A stretch of DNA of 64,000 nucleotides from Hofstenia miamia (lineage: Eukaryota > Xenacoelomorpha > Acoela). The notes below the pieces were generated by a model. It had not been told where the DNA came from. It saw only the letters and a program-made list of their open reading frames with translations, and ran no database searches. The position numbers were made by a program, and so were the translations under genes. The DNA is taken from assembly GCA_004352715.1 (NCBI GenBank), contig SCFE01000036.1, positions 1,452,905 through 1,516,904 on the forward strand. The letters run 5' to 3'. Shown one piece after another: positions 23,137 through 35,363 of the stretch (position 1 is its first letter; every line of letters begins with the position of its first letter).

Positions 23137-24243
23137 TTGAAGAAAAAATATAATTAGCATTATTTTACGTGGGCCGTCTCAGGGGCAGTACACATGTTCG
23201 TACAATGGTCCTTATTACTGAACCAGTATATGAATTTGGTTTGAATCAGAGTACTTTTACAAATTTTTAATAGTGTAAATTTCAAAAATTAATAAATGGT
23301 ACTCTTTGATTAAAGAAATATGTGAATTTTAATTTTTGAAAAGATGAATTGTAACTAAGACCTTGATTAGTAAATGTTACAAAATTAACATTTGTGCAAG
23401 ATTTCTGCTACTAGTAAATTTTTCAACAAGAAGTCATTCCTGGGCCTAAGTTGCAAGAAAATTTTGACCATAGTAGTACCAGATAATCAAAATTATCATA
23501 TATTAGAATGAGGCCGCAAAGACCCTAGCCAACAGGCCAGCCTTTGATTAAAAAGGTGGATTAAGTAGCCATCGCAAATAATTAATTTTAAACGATTATT
23601 GAAACACTTAGTATTTCTAAAAAATTACATGTTAATATTATGAAGCGGATCAAAATAATAATAAATTTTCTCCACAAAAAAAAATATATATAATATTTTA
23701 CTTTGAAATGCGGCATTTCTAAAAGTCTATTAGATATTTCAATATCTTACTAAAATGGACGGGTGCAAAGTCTGGAATAAGCCCTGTTCTGAGAGCTGGT
23801 TTTTTAAAATTTTCCAATTTTATCCGACCCGAACCCGAAATTCAATTCTGTCTAGTGTAATGAACTCAATTAAACTATAAAATTGAGTTAAGATCAGATA
23901 TTTGATTTCCGTTCTAATAGATTAAAAAAATTATTTTTAGGCTGTAATTGGAAATCCAGGAACTGGAAATGAAAATTCAATTTCCCAATCCGTCTCACAT
24001 TTCACAACAGCTTATCAACCACATTTGCTCATGGCTTCAAGAAACGAAGTGCTAAAAAGCAACATGCAGTCAGGTGTGGCCCAACCTTTTATCAAACAGA
24101 ATCCCGCACCTATGAAACAGTGTCTTTCTTGCCATCAGCAGATTCATCGCAATGCTCCTATCTGTCCAATGTGCAAAGCAAAAAGCAGATCACAAAATCC
24201 AAAGAAGCCAAAGCGTAAAGTCGATGATTCTACGACGCAGTAA
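21430..24243 (+). CDS. zc4h2: ZC4H2 zinc-finger protein
   Basis: Three exons, all junctions phase 0: 21430-21579, 22478-22798 and 23941-24243; 257 residues (human ZC4H2 has 224). Exon 1 and exon 2 encode a long coiled coil ([16 protein letters not shown], then [21 protein letters not shown], the last a well-conserved ZC4H2 block). Exon 3 carries the C-terminal C4H2 zinc finger: C218, C221, H222, H226, C232 and C235 in [16 protein letters not shown] followed by [13 protein letters not shown], a basic stretch that may serve nuclear import. The family acts in neural development and is reported to partner RNF220. Splice sites: CAG|GTATGC, TTTAG|GCTG, CAG|GTATTA and TTTTTAG|GCTG. The ATG at 21430 is the first in frame after upstream sequence without a better start. 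An ATTAAA signal lies at 24321. Confidence 0.93.
23104..23133. repeat. (TA)n microsatellite in ZC4H2 intron 2
   Basis: About 15 TA units follow a single unresolved base at 23103. Confidence 0.9.
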
Positions 24244-24320
24244 CTCATCTTCCACTCATGGATTTAGTTTTAGGAAATTTGACATTAACATGTTTATATT
24301 TTTCAATGTATATATAAGTT

Positions 24321-24326
24321 ATTAAA
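24321..24326 (+). promoter_or_regulatory. Candidate poly(A) signal of ZC4H2 (ATTAAA)
   Basis: The commonest variant of AATAAA, 78 bases after the ZC4H2 stop codon. Confidence 0.5.
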
Positions 24327-24879
24327 CTTCAGTTTTTGCAATTCGCGGTTTTATGTACATCCGTTCACTATTATTTTAAAAGAATCATTTTTTCAATAAC
24401 TATTTATCATACGTAATTTAATTTTCATATAATAGAACTTAACTGAAATTTACGAAACTAGTTCTTATTTACAGTTTAGTACATTAAAACTATCAATGAA
24501 ACTGGGGATAACAAGGCCTGAATCAATTCTTGAGAAATCTTGCTAACGGAATAAGTAAATACGAGTGAAATTAAGAACAATTACTCACTGGAGCCTAAGC
24601 TTTGAAATGACAAAAATTTTGGTGGTTCATGGAAAGACTTAAAATTACTTCTAACAAAGATGCAACCATGTGTATTGTGGTTGAACAATTTTAGGGCATC
24701 TTTTCCTAAAGACGTCTGATAATATAATATTCAGTGGGATGTAGGTTCACAATATTAAAGTTACTCTGCACCACGGCTAATGACATTCCTTGGACATTTC
24801 ATTTTCGGGTTAATTCCAATATAAAGACAGCTCATATCACATGATATGAAATATGCAAGCTACATTCATCTACCACAAC

Positions 24880-25060
24880 CAGTGGTGTACGCAGGATTTT
24901 TTGCCGAGAGGGTGGACATCTCAGTAATGACCAAAATTTTTGAAAAATATTGAAAAAATGGCCCCTAAAAATTTATTTCACGATCTTAGATTTTAAATTT
25001 CAATTTTTTTACCGAAAATTTTTTCAATTAGCCAGTCAAAATCAAATTTGTGAAATTTCG
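24880..25060. mobile_element. Diverged copy of the CAGTGGCGTAC MITE family
   Basis: It starts CAGTGGTGTACGCAG and shares interior landmarks (GACATCTC, GAAAAATATTGAAAAAAT) with the reverse complement of the element at 6032-6237. The far end is not evident, so the right boundary is approximate. Confidence 0.45.
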
Positions 25061-25184
25061 AGGATAAATATACATTTAATTTATGGTTAAACAATTCTGA
25101 AGTAAATTCATAAATCTGCATTTCCAATTCAGTTGGGTATTGCAGTCAATAATAAATTAGTAAAACCCAGAAATTTTTTCAATT

Positions 25185-25383
25185 TGTGATTTTCCTTATA
25201 GAATATTTTGAAAAGCTCATAATTCCAAAAATAAATAAAAAATCTGAAAATATTACGCCTCTAAATTGTTCTCATGGCGAACCCACGAGCTCTGAACAAA
25301 ACCTTAATGGTCTACCTACAGAAAATAAGGGATTTACTATTAGTAGGTGTTCCCAAGAGCTTTATGCCACATTATATCAGTAG
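25185..25383 (+). CDS. Possible terminal exon, unrecognised
   Basis: The acceptor-like TTCCTTATAG|AA opens a frame of about 65 residues (YFEKLIIPKINKKSENIT...) to the stop at 25381-25383. No upstream exon on this strand could be paired with it and no family is recognised. It could be chance. Confidence 0.2.
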
Positions 25384-25836
25384 ATTAGCTATGGAGAAAA
25401 TTTAAAAGTAATTCAACAAAATCGGATATTTCGTTGAATAATAATGCTGTTTCAAGCCCCAGGTACAGAAAATATTTTCCACAAAATGTATTCAGGGATT
25501 TCAAAATTTCGAAATGTGGAAAACCTGAATGTATCTTAATGAATCCAATAGTAGATTCGGTTTAAATGAAAGTGGTCATAAACTTAAAATTATTTACCAT
25601 AAAATATTCCAAAAGCTAATATAATATCTGAAAAATAATACAAAGGAAGTATAATGAATGTAACATAATATGCCTGAGTTCAAAGCAGCTTTAACTTTTT
25701 TAAGTATAATGAAAAATGTATGCCCTTACTTGCTATTATTTTATTGTGTATAACTTCTACAAAAAAAAAGAATGACTTATGCAAAATTGCTGAACAAAGT
25801 GATACAGTGGTAAGGCCCATGGTCGGATAAAATAAT

Positions 25837-26053
25837 ATGAGACTGTGTGCAATGTACGACGATGATCTGGAACAAAGAATAAATATTCACAATAAAGAAA
25901 CTCAACGCTATAATGATCGCTTATCTAGGATTCCAACTGACTTAACGACTGCTATTCGTATAAAAGGTATTCTTGAATGTCATCAAACCAATTTAGCTAA
26001 ACGGTTGGATTTTGAAAAAGAAGCAGTAAACAAAATCTTGAAATCACATGGAG
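25837..26053 (+). CDS. Possible coding exon, helical, unrecognised
   Basis: An ATG frame of 72 residues rich in charged residues (YDDDLEQRINIHNKETQRYN..., then LAKRLDFEKEAVNKILKSHG) runs into a good donor, GGAG|GTATGT (phase 1). The composition looks like a coding helix bundle rather than noise. No downstream exon was found: LINE sequence begins about 380 bases later, so the rest of the gene may have been disrupted or lie far away. Confidence 0.35.
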
Positions 26054-26439
26054 GTATGTGACATTGTTATTACTGAAATAACAATAATGGGCAAATTTTA
26101 TCAAATTGCAAAGGCCCCACGGACAGTTGTTATTAAAACTCAGTCTACATGAGATCTGAGAAAACTTTTTAGTAAGAGTAATATGCTTAAGACATTTATT
26201 GATCACAACGTTTATGTATCACGCGCGCTTACCGATGAGTAGGATAAGATTGAAAAGTGTTTACTGAAAAAGCGATGGGAATTGATTAACAACGATGATG
26301 TTGATAAATCAAGATTAAAAATCTTGTACTCTTTAATAATGGACAGAAAGTTTCTATTGTCTTACTAGGTTGCTCTCTATGGGATAAAATTACAGCCACT
26401 ATACCAAGTTTAGCTTGCCTTTTATTATTATCTTACTTA

Positions 26440-27673
26440 GGATTTTCTAGTAATAGTAAACAATTGATAACTAGTTACCTCAGTCAAAGATTCCAAAGAG
26501 TTAAATTAAATGATATTTTTTCAGAATGGTTACCGGTTTGCAATGGGGTGCCTCAAGGTACGATTCTAGGTCCTCTTCTTTTTAGTATTTATGTAAATGA
26601 CATGCATTCTATAATTAATTGCAATTTAATCCAATATGCCGATGACACTTGCATTTTCAGCGATAATTCATCAATGCAACTAGCAGCGGAATCTATAGAA
26701 TTGAATTGTAACAAATTGTCAAAATACTTTTGCATGCACAAGTTGAATATTAATGAAGCTAAAACAGAATTTTGTATTTTGCCGCCAAATAAAATCAATT
26801 ACGATGTTTCTGCAGTGACTTTATTTGTAATTAATGTTCCTATTGTGGACACTTTCAAGTACCTAGGAGAAACAATTGATTCAAAGCTAAAATTCAACTC
26901 TCACATCAATCTGATAGTTAGAAAATTAGCTATAGGTATAAAAAGTATGACACTAGTAGTTAGGCAATTACCACCTTGTGCCATAATTCAATTCTTCCAT
27001 GCTTTCATCATGAGTCACCTTAATTACGCAAACATTTTATTTACTGATCTAAACGAAGTGCTTTATAAAAAACTTAATATTCAATTAAGATGGGCATTAA
27101 ATATCACAACGAAAAACTCATCGCAAACCAAACAGTACATTTCTAGGTCAATTCTTTTTCCAAAACAACTAGTTATGTTAAATACCCTTCTGACATTCTT
27201 CAAACTAATCAGAAACCTACCACCTTATAATACGATTAAAATACCGGGATTTATTCATAAACAGAATTCAAGATCAAAGCTTTTCACATGCGTTAAGTAT
27301 AAGAAGAATGTTTTAAAGAAATCCTTCATTAATGTCGCCATTCGAACCTGGAATTCGCTACCTAAAGAAATTAAAAATATTGAAAAATTGAAACCTTTTA
27401 AAAAGCATTTAAAAATCTTCCTTAAGCAAAAATATATATCTGGAAAATCATGGCTAGGATACAAATTTTATAACAATGACTATACTATAACTCGTTATTA
27501 AAATAGTACTATAGTAATTTATCCATAGCCTGCAAGATTTCTTTTGTAATTTATGTGAATTGTATATATGTGTTTTTGTGAATTTAATGACGCTATTCAA
27601 ATAAATTATCAGTTATTTAATTGTTAACATTTATTTGAATAAAGATTCTCTTATCTTATCTTATCTTATCTTA
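26440..27673 (+). mobile_element. LINE (TCTTA-tailed family), 5'-truncated copy with reverse transcriptase
   Basis: A 345-codon open frame (26464-27501) holds the second half of a reverse transcriptase: GVPQGTILGPLLF, the catalytic YADDT box (26634-26648), FKYLGETIDSKLKF and the C-terminal TWNSLPKEIK block of CR1/Jockey-like LINEs. The 3' untranslated region is followed by AATAAAG and a TCTTA pentamer tract (27648-27673). The endonuclease and first RT motifs are missing, so the copy is truncated at the 5' end. The frame itself is intact. Close relatives lie at 44600-46570 and, on the minus strand, 55177-60905. Confidence 0.85.
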
Positions 27674-27676
27674 ATG

Positions 27677-28319
27677 TAAATGGGTTGATATCTAAATTTC
27701 ATTTACTTAAGCAATGGACTGTAGAGTTCCTCCAAGAAACCAAATTTGTTAAGGGCACTTATAGGGATGTTGACGCTACTCTGGATGGCTTCCATGAGTT
27801 TCGTTTTGATAGAGAAATTGATTGTTTTCGTGGAATTTGGTGGTGGTGGCCTTATCACTTACATTAATCACACTGGTGCTCTGTTAAGCCTAAAATTCTT
27901 GAACTAGTCTCTTTACCTAATATTGAACTTGTGGCTATCATTAACATTTAGATACGGTCGAAAAGTAATAATCAACAAACAGTTATTTCCAATTTTGCAA
28001 AGAATTCAAGCTAGCTCACCAAGAAGCTGCACCATCATTACTGGAGATGTGAATAAGCAGAGATTCTTTGCATAGAGTATCTTGGTTTTAAAAATCTTGT
28101 CTTTGCAAATACGTTTATTGCCGCTCAGTCGCAGCTTGATGTTGCATATTTTAGTCAACCAGATTACTTTGATGTCACAGTGTTTGCTCCTCTAGGTGGA
28201 GCTGATCACAAAAGCCTCTTTATATTGCCAAAATGGACTTGCAGAAATAAATCGAAAAATCGCTATATCGTCACATATGATACAAAACCAGAAGTTTTTC
28301 TTAATGGGCCATTAATGTT
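27677..28319 (+). pseudogene. LINE endonuclease domain, decayed
   Basis: Directly after the preceding element's tail, frames spell apurinic-type endonuclease blocks: NVNGLISKFHLL, FLQETKF (the ET motif), TIITGDVN (GDxN) and GGADHKSLF (the DHK motif near 28200). They are spread over two frames with internal stops. This is the N-terminal domain of another LINE, here a relic. Confidence 0.6.
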
Positions 28320-28866
28320 TGTAAACGAAGTTCTAGTGCTTTAAAAAAATATATTTATAAATCAATCCCAAGAACTAAGCAGTTAATTCAAATAAATACC
28401 GCCACTAAATTTTATAAAATTGTAAAATTGCTTCTACCCTATAATTGCATAAAAATCCCAGAATTTTCGAACAAGATCAACTAAAGAACAAAAAGATTTA
28501 CTGTAAACAAGTATAAATCTAAAATAAAACGAAATTCTTTTATAAATAATGCAATAAGGCAATGGAATGAATTTCCCCAAGAGATCAAATGTATTAAAAA
28601 TGTAAAACACTTTCGCAAAGGTGTTAAGGAATTAATTCTAAATCAAAAGTTCATCTGTGGAAAAGCTTGGATAGGCTACAAATTTTATAATACTGATTAT
28701 ACTACTACTACAAGACTATAATATCCGTAGCCTAAAATGATGCTTTTCTTGTATATATTTCATGCCTTTTTTATTATTTTTGTACATTATTGACGCTATT
28801 TAGAGAATTTATCAGTTTCTGAAATTGTAAATAAAAGTCTCTAAATATAGAATATCTTATCTTATG
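28320..28866 (+). mobile_element. LINE 3' fragment nested in another LINE
   Basis: It encodes a C-terminal LINE block (NAIRQWNEFPQEIKCIKN, then KAWIGYKFYNTDYT) related to but distinct from the element at 26440-27673. It ends with an untranslated region, AATAAAAG and TCTTATCTTA (28853-28864). It separates the endonuclease relic on its left from the reverse transcriptase relic on its right, so it probably inserted into that element. Confidence 0.6.
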
Positions 28867-29763
28867 AGCATGACCTAGATCAAGCTGTATTTAGTTTTGA
28901 CTTTTCTAGTTGAACAAGTTCTTCCTAAAAAGAAAAAGAAAATTTGTTCCTTAAATGACAGATCTAAATCTATACCGAGCATGATAAAACTTTGAAAAGA
29001 GAAACACGAATCTATACGAAAGAGTGATAAAACTAATAGAAATGACATTCAAAGAAGAATTAACGATATTATAAAGAAATACCGTCAATCTATATTTTCT
29101 AAAATGTCAAAATAAGATATTCTTAAAGAGATAAAACATAATTCTAGAAGGAGTGCTAATGTTGGGGTTAATGTTTGTAATGCTGATGCACTTAATGACT
29201 TCTTTCTAAAATATAACCGTGACTATTCAAAAGACGAAATGTTTATGACACCTAACTCACCTAATGAATGCCCATTAGATATAACTCCTGCTGATGTTCG
29301 AAAACTTTTCAGAACATTAAAAGAAACTTCCTCCGGACCACGTGAGCTCGGCAGTTGGTTTTTTTAAAGGATTTGCGGATATCGTATGCTATCCATATTC
29401 CTTGTTATACACTAGAAGTCTTCCTTTGGCATGGAATATGGGCCTTGTTACCCCTACCGCAAAGCGTGCTGATTCTTCAATAGATGACATGAAATCCCTA
29501 CGCCTTATTGTAGTAACGCCGATTGCTGGACGAATCCTTGATAGATTTGCTCTTGATTACCTTACTCATGCAACGAAAGAAATAGTTGGCCCCGTCAATT
29601 TGCTTATAAATCCAATTATCGATTGGTTTGTCTTGGAATGTAAACAATGTTTACATATTTTGAAGTTGAAATATTTCAACGACAATAATTTACGTTTTGG
29701 AAGTCTGTTCCCTACTTGAGAAGTAAGCAATTAGTTTCAAGAAGATATTCGACTAGTTTTAGT
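28867..29763 (+). pseudogene. LINE reverse transcriptase N-terminal region, decayed
   Basis: At 29281-29600, after several stops upstream, the frames read TPADVRKLFRTLKETSSGP then LPLAWNMGLVTPTAKR and a DMKSLRLIVVTPIAGRILDRF block. These correspond to the fingers region of a LINE reverse transcriptase (the usual W-x-A-x-VTPI-K and RPI-S-L motifs). It is likely the continuation of the endonuclease relic at 27677-28319. Confidence 0.55.
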
Positions 29764-29957
29764 ACCGTTCAGACTATCGACTTTTATCAGCTGATAAATT
29801 ATCAGATGACAGTAATCTGGCTGTTTTGCCAAAAAATCGGTTGGAGCGTTCAGACTATCGACTTTTATCAGCCGATAAAAAAGCAGATAGAGTGTTCACA
29901 CTATCGACTTTTATCACCGATTTCTTGACAGATGACAAAAGTCGATAGTGGGAACAC
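29764..29957. mobile_element. Small element with repeated ACTATCGACTTTT ends
   Basis: The word GTTCAGACTATCGACTTTTA recurs at 29767, at 29848 and, as GTTCACACTATCGACTTTTA, at 29893. An inverted copy ends the block at 29932-29957. The last direct and the inverted copy form ~24-base inverted repeats (GTGTTCACACTATCGACTTT versus GTGTTCCCACTATCGACTTT). This is a foldback or MITE-like structure with extra subterminal copies; no superfamily is assigned. Confidence 0.55.
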
Positions 29958-29959
29958 AC

Positions 29960-30301
29960 CTTTAGCAGAGATACCTTAATCTCTATAGTTGAATCCAGTT
30001 TTAAAAAGCAATTTACTTCAATGGCCACACAAGATTTGTAACTCACCAAATCATCCCTTACATAACCATCTCATGTCTTTTTCAACAAGTTTTGTAACCC
30101 GCGGTCCTTTTCGCTCTTGCTTAACACGGACGACATTATACTCGAAAACGTTTATACCATGCGCTGTAAACTATCTTATTACTAACAAGATTCCTCCATG
30201 TATCGAAAAATCATTTTAGTGTTACAATATATTTAGTGTTCCTATTTACGTTTTGTACGTACAAGAAATAAAGCGAATTTATTATTATTATTATTATTAT
30301 T
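29960..30301 (+). pseudogene. LINE 3' relic with ATT tail
   Basis: The frame 29989-30219 contains RGPFRSCLTRTTLYSKTFIP followed by LITNKIPPCI, a pattern of the extreme C-terminus of many LINE ORFs. It is followed by AATAAAGCG and a (TTA)n tract (about 30278-30301). Confidence 0.5.
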
Positions 30302-31941
30302 ACAAAAGAGCCCTGGTGCAAGACCATGTAGCTAGCAAGAACGCTATATTTAAGCTATTTTAGAGACAGCCAACAAAAAATTTATCAGAAACATAGTCAA
30401 CAATATATTTCGCTAAATAATAAGCATCATCAGAAATGAAAATTTACTGCACTAATATTTTTCTAAAATTGGATGTAATGAAATTTATAAATTCAATGAA
30501 AATAATGTTTTACATATATAGTCTTCTTTTTTATTTAACGTTGGCTTTAAATATATTATATAAAGCCAACGTTAAATATTACCTATTTTTCAAAAAAAGG
30601 AATTTTGTAAAAACATCCCAATTTTCCCTTTACCTAATGCTCAGATAATAAGGAGGTCTAAAGCCCACCACAGCAACAACCAATAGTTCACCCAAACTTC
30701 ATCCAGGCACACAGTACTAAAAATCAGAAGTTGTGGTGCAACTGAATGGGTTTGCGACGGTAATTTTCAAAGAGTAAGTGAAAAATGATATCTATTATTT
30801 TGAGAGTTGTGTGCTTAAATTGTTTTGAAAAACCTTCACAGATTTCAAAAATTCCTAGATGAATTTCGGTTAAGAGAAATCAAGTAAAACAATTGCATCA
30901 ATTTAAACGTTAAATAGGATATGAATAAAATATTTTTCACAGTCATATCTGTAGTGTGGTTAATTATATTTTTGAAAAAAGTTATTGAAATTTTTGAAGA
31001 TGATCAATAAATCGTCAAAATTTTTCAATGTGTCGTATTACAATTATGCATGTATTATATAATGCACATATGAATAATTTTCATTGTAAAGTAAATATAT
31101 TTGCAATATAATGTTAGTTTAAGGCATTCTTCTAAAAGTGTACAGCATATGCAAAATGTAGACTTCTTTTTGAAATTTCAAAAAGTCTTTTGTTTATAGG
31201 CGTGCTTGAAATTCATGTTTACAATTTTCTTATAAATTAAAACGACTTTTGGGTTATATCATTAATTTTTTCAAAAAAATTTTAGCAAAATAACTTTACA
31301 TGTCTAACATCACAGAATTTTTTCTTAGTGACAAGAGTATTTTTGCATTTTGAAAACAGTGACGAAATTTTTAAAATTATAAATATAGAATTTCTCACGT
31401 TATTACATGCCAAGAAACATTACAAATTACTATAATTCATTTTTGCTAACGGTAAAATAAACGTTAACTTGCAAATGTCATAGCTCATAAGAAAGATCTT
31501 GCTTCAGTGTTGACCACATGCCGCGAACAGGCAATTATATCTCCTCATTGTAGAAAATAAGTGATAAAGAATTTGTATGAAGCGGTATGTGCTCGGTTGA
31601 CGGCTGTAATATTTTTTCATCATTCCACGTTGTTGGCATGAATTCTGCAAAAGACATTTACAATTTGTTTCAAATAAAGAACACTTTCCATATCATAGAA
31701 ATAGATTGCTACATCGGTAATGAAGTAAGGATTGCAGTTTATTCAACAGTAAATTTACCACGGCCAAGATCGTTCTCCATTGTGTAGAACATTAACCTTT
31801 TACTTGCCGGGAAATCTTTTCAATTTTTTCAATATATGTTTAGCTAGGATTTCCAATTAGGTGGGTAGAATGTTGTAATTAGGTTTTACTGAAAGGTTAA
31901 AAGGTTCAATTTTGCCTAAAAATGGTAACTCAGACCTATTT

Positions 31942-31944
<3 letters not shown>
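30302..31944. other. Intergenic sequence with one perfect hairpin
   Basis: No gene is seen. A 17-base perfect inverted repeat lies at 30533-30577. The rest is AT-rich. Confidence 0.5.
30533..30577. repeat. Perfect 17-bp inverted repeat
   Basis: ATTTAACGTTGGCTTTA (30533-30549) is the exact reverse complement of 30561-30577, with an 11-base AT loop. There is no run of T after it, and no gene nearby that it could serve as a terminator. It may be a MITE remnant or a hairpin RNA. Confidence 0.8.

Positions 31945-31945
<1 letters not shown>

Positions 31946-31974
<29 letters not shown>
31946..31974. repeat. (TA)n microsatellite
   Basis: About 14 TA units. Confidence 0.9.
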
Positions 31975-31979
<5 letters not shown>

Positions 31980-31989
31980 TAAATATATA

Positions 31990-32445
31990 TTGAACGTAAT
32001 TTGTACAAAAACCTTCAAGTCAAACCCAAAATTAGCACTTATTTGTGAGTAGATACTCTGATTCGCCCAAGGGGTCTACAGTAAAGATTGACATTGATTG
32101 ACATTCTCCAATTCTCCATTTTGGTAGTTAAAATAAAGAAAAGAATTGATATTGAAATAAACCTTTTTATGCTACATATTTATTATTATTAGTAGACTCC
32201 TATCTTAAGGAACTTATAAACACACATGTAAAAACTATGTGCAAATTTATTCTAGTCACAAAAAGCATATTCAAATGTGAAGTAAGTAGGAAAGTTCTTT
32301 TACTTACACCATAAATGATTGCTACATTTTGAAAACGCATTGAGATGTTCAAAAACAACATAGTATAGCAAGAATAAGACGTTTCAGAGCGTCTATAAAT
32401 ACTTAAAGACCAATTGCTAACATAAGTCCTATACAAATTTTTTGA
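31990..32445 (-). repeat. Dispersed repeat R1, copy 2
   Basis: The reverse complement aligns to 9130-9400 and 9886-10225 in the same order, without the ~450-base segment present in copy 1. Over a 41-codon stretch the two are indel-free and roughly 80% alike, but the differences fall mostly at first and second codon positions. Confidence 0.6.
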
Positions 32446-32449
32446 CATT

Positions 32450-33399
32450 GTCTTTTAGCATTATACTCGAATTTTACCCTTTTTATTAATATAGCATACC
32501 CGGCCGTACCAGTAACTTTAGCAAGGGAGACTGGGCTCCCAATAGAATGTAACAAGTTGGGCTGAGCCACCGCCCCCCCCCTCCGAGCACCCCTTTGAGT
32601 ACATCAATGATTATGTGAGTGTTGTAGCTACGAGAACACCAGACAGTAAATTGCACCACCTAAGATAAATCATCGCATCTCTAATCAGTGGCGTACTCAA
32701 GGGTTTTCAAAATTGATATTAAAACAATTTTGTAAAGAATTGTTAAAAATACTAAAAACTTTAGTGGTCAACAAAGTGCGGATTTAGTTGCATTTAGGCC
32801 TGGAGAAATTGAACGTTTAACTAAGTGTGATTACTAGGGAGAATCAGCCTGAAAATTCGACTATGAACACCCCACTGGTTTCATGTGACATTGAATGTTT
32901 TAACCATGATATCTTCTACGGATGCCATTTTTGAGATGACCCCCTCAGTCAGAAGCTCCTACATACCTGTCTCTAACAAGTGGCACACATAGCAAACTTT
33001 TAAGAACTTAAATATTTTGATTCCAAAGTTTATGTGAGTAACCGAAATCAAACAAATACAAGAGTGTACAAAAATAAGTAGGTTTACAGATATGTTCTAT
33101 GCAAATAATAGTATTTTTTAAATTTAATATTATATTGAACACCGTAAATTTATCATTAACGATTTTTAGGTTCATCAATACATATTTTTTTAGGACAATA
33201 CTGACTAATACAAAAATAAGCAACTTTAAATGAATACAAGAAAATGATCTCTTTACAGATTGACAGCTAAAACCTGTTATTTGTAATTGATAAGGTGGCA
33301 CACAAACATATCCACTCACTAATGTGTTGAAAGTGTTTATAGGTAAGAAATTCTGAGCCCCTAATACACCTCTATTGGCGGCATTTTTGCAATACATAA
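32450..33399. other. Intergenic sequence
   Basis: No gene is seen. A CAGTGGCGTAC word at 32686 is another likely end of the MITE family found at 6032; its partner end is unclear. A C-rich run lies at 32570-32582. Confidence 0.4.
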
Positions 33400-33953
33400 A
33401 TGCATTGTGTTATAGTAGAAAAACGTCAACTTATAAAAACGCAAAAAATTAATTACGCAAGTAAGGATGATGTCATTTTATACAATTACGCATGGAAAGG
33501 GTTAATGTTAAAGAATATTTGTTATTGGATAATTTTGAACACATTTCATCTCATGGGCCGGCTGCTCAGCAGTGAGTTCCACCGTCCATGTTTGAGGATA
33601 GTACAATTAAAAAAAGACATCTAAACCATGATATTGACTTCAATTTCTGGGATCAAGAGAAATTTCGCTCAGAGCTTGAATTGAGTGAATTATCGACGAA
33701 CGTTACATCTTGCAATTAATTAACGAATTAAAAAAATTATTGGAGCAATTTTAATTTAAACATATTCTGCGATAGCGGATGGCCACGCATACTTTAATTT
33801 TCAAGTACACCTTTCCTACTATTGCAATGTAATGCATTATAGTAGGAATTTGATGAGGTCTTTCTAAGACTTAACATTCTCCATATAAAAAATTACACGA
33901 ATGAGTAAAACTAAATAAGTGCAGGAAGCCTTAAACTAAATTTTCATATTGGT
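33400..33953. repeat. Duplicated block, copy 1
   Basis: This 554-base block recurs at 34492-35049 with only a few differences (for example GATGATGTC/GATGACGTC and a 4-base GTAA insertion). Copy 1 ends exactly at the unresolved base at 33954. Confidence 0.85.
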
Positions 33954-34491
33954 NATAATGACAAAGATAATGGTAACTCTCGTATTTGTGATGAAACTTA
34001 TTTGTTATTTTATTGTTATTTCTGTTGCTGTTGTTTTACCAATAAAATAAATTATTATGTTTGATATTGTTTTCATTAAAAGCAGTAATAGAAATATTGG
34101 TGGTACAAGGAAATCATAATTGAAATAATGTATTTAACTCCCCTGACTATCACCTGCTTGACGTCATAACGTCATAATTGCAAAGCGACACTAGAGTACA
34201 ATGAAAGATGATTATGAGGCACTGAACTAAAATTTCTGGACATATGAGGCATCATCATATCCCTGAATAATTTCTCTATTGTGTGATCTAAAATTTGATT
34301 GGGTTTGACATGGATAACTTTACAAATCCAGATCATAAACAACAAAAACAACTGTTGTGTTTTATTGCTTTTCCAAAATACATGACTAAAGATCACCTGA
34401 TAACATTAGCCATACACGGTAAAATGGTATCATTCGAAACTCCATTAATTCAGCTTTACAACGATACCAAAAACTTAAAATTTGATTGATT

Positions 34492-35049
34492 ATGCATTGT
34501 GTTATAGTAGAAAAACGTCAACTTATAAAAACGCAAAAAATTAATTACGCAAGTAAGGATGACGTCATTTTATACAATTACGCATGGAAAGGGTTAATGT
34601 TAAAGAATATTTGTTATTGGATAATTTTGAACACATTTCATCTCATGGGCCGGCTGCTCAGCAGTGAGTTCCACCGTCCATGTTTGAGGATAGTACAATT
34701 AAAAAAAGACATCTAAACCATGATATTGACTTCAATTTCTGGGATCAAGAGAAATTTCGCTCAGAGCTTGAATTGAGTGAATTATCGACGAACGTTACAT
34801 CTTGCAATTAATTAACGAATTAAAAAAATTATTGGAGCAATTTTAATTTAAACATATTCTGCGATAGCGGATGGCCACGCATACTTTAATTTTCAAGTAC
34901 ACCTTTCCTACTATTGCAATGTAATGCATTATAGTAGGAATTTGATGAGGTCTTTCTAAGACTTAACATTCTCCATATAAAAAATTACACGAATGAGTAA
35001 GTAAAACTAAATAAGTGCAGGAAGCCTTAAACTAAATTTTCATATTGGT
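34492..35049. repeat. Duplicated block, copy 2
   Basis: Near-identical to 33400-33953. The short frame shared by both copies has no recognisable domain, so I treat it as non-coding. Confidence 0.85.
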
Positions 35050-35363
35050 ACAAATCATGAATCCTACAAGTTGCTCCATTTCCAGATGTCTATTTTTGGA
35101 ATGATGTTTCCGAGCGCAATTCACTCGATCGCTCGACAGAGAATAGTAAATATTTTATAATTTATTTAACAATGCTCAATAAAGGGATGCTTAAATCAAT
35201 GATAATATTCTAAATAACACAGTTTATGATGCAACATTGTGTTTACGTTACAGTTGGCCACTATAAATGTATTTCAACTGTAAAGAAACCAACAAGTAGC
35301 TGGCAAAATACGCATTTACAATTAACTCTCTAATCATTAAATATTACCTCTTATACACATAGT

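Noticed and set aside
33400-34716. Duplicated 74- and 76-codon frame inside the 554-bp repeat
   Set aside because: Identity of the copies follows from the recent or artefactual duplication, not from constraint; no domain or start context is visible.
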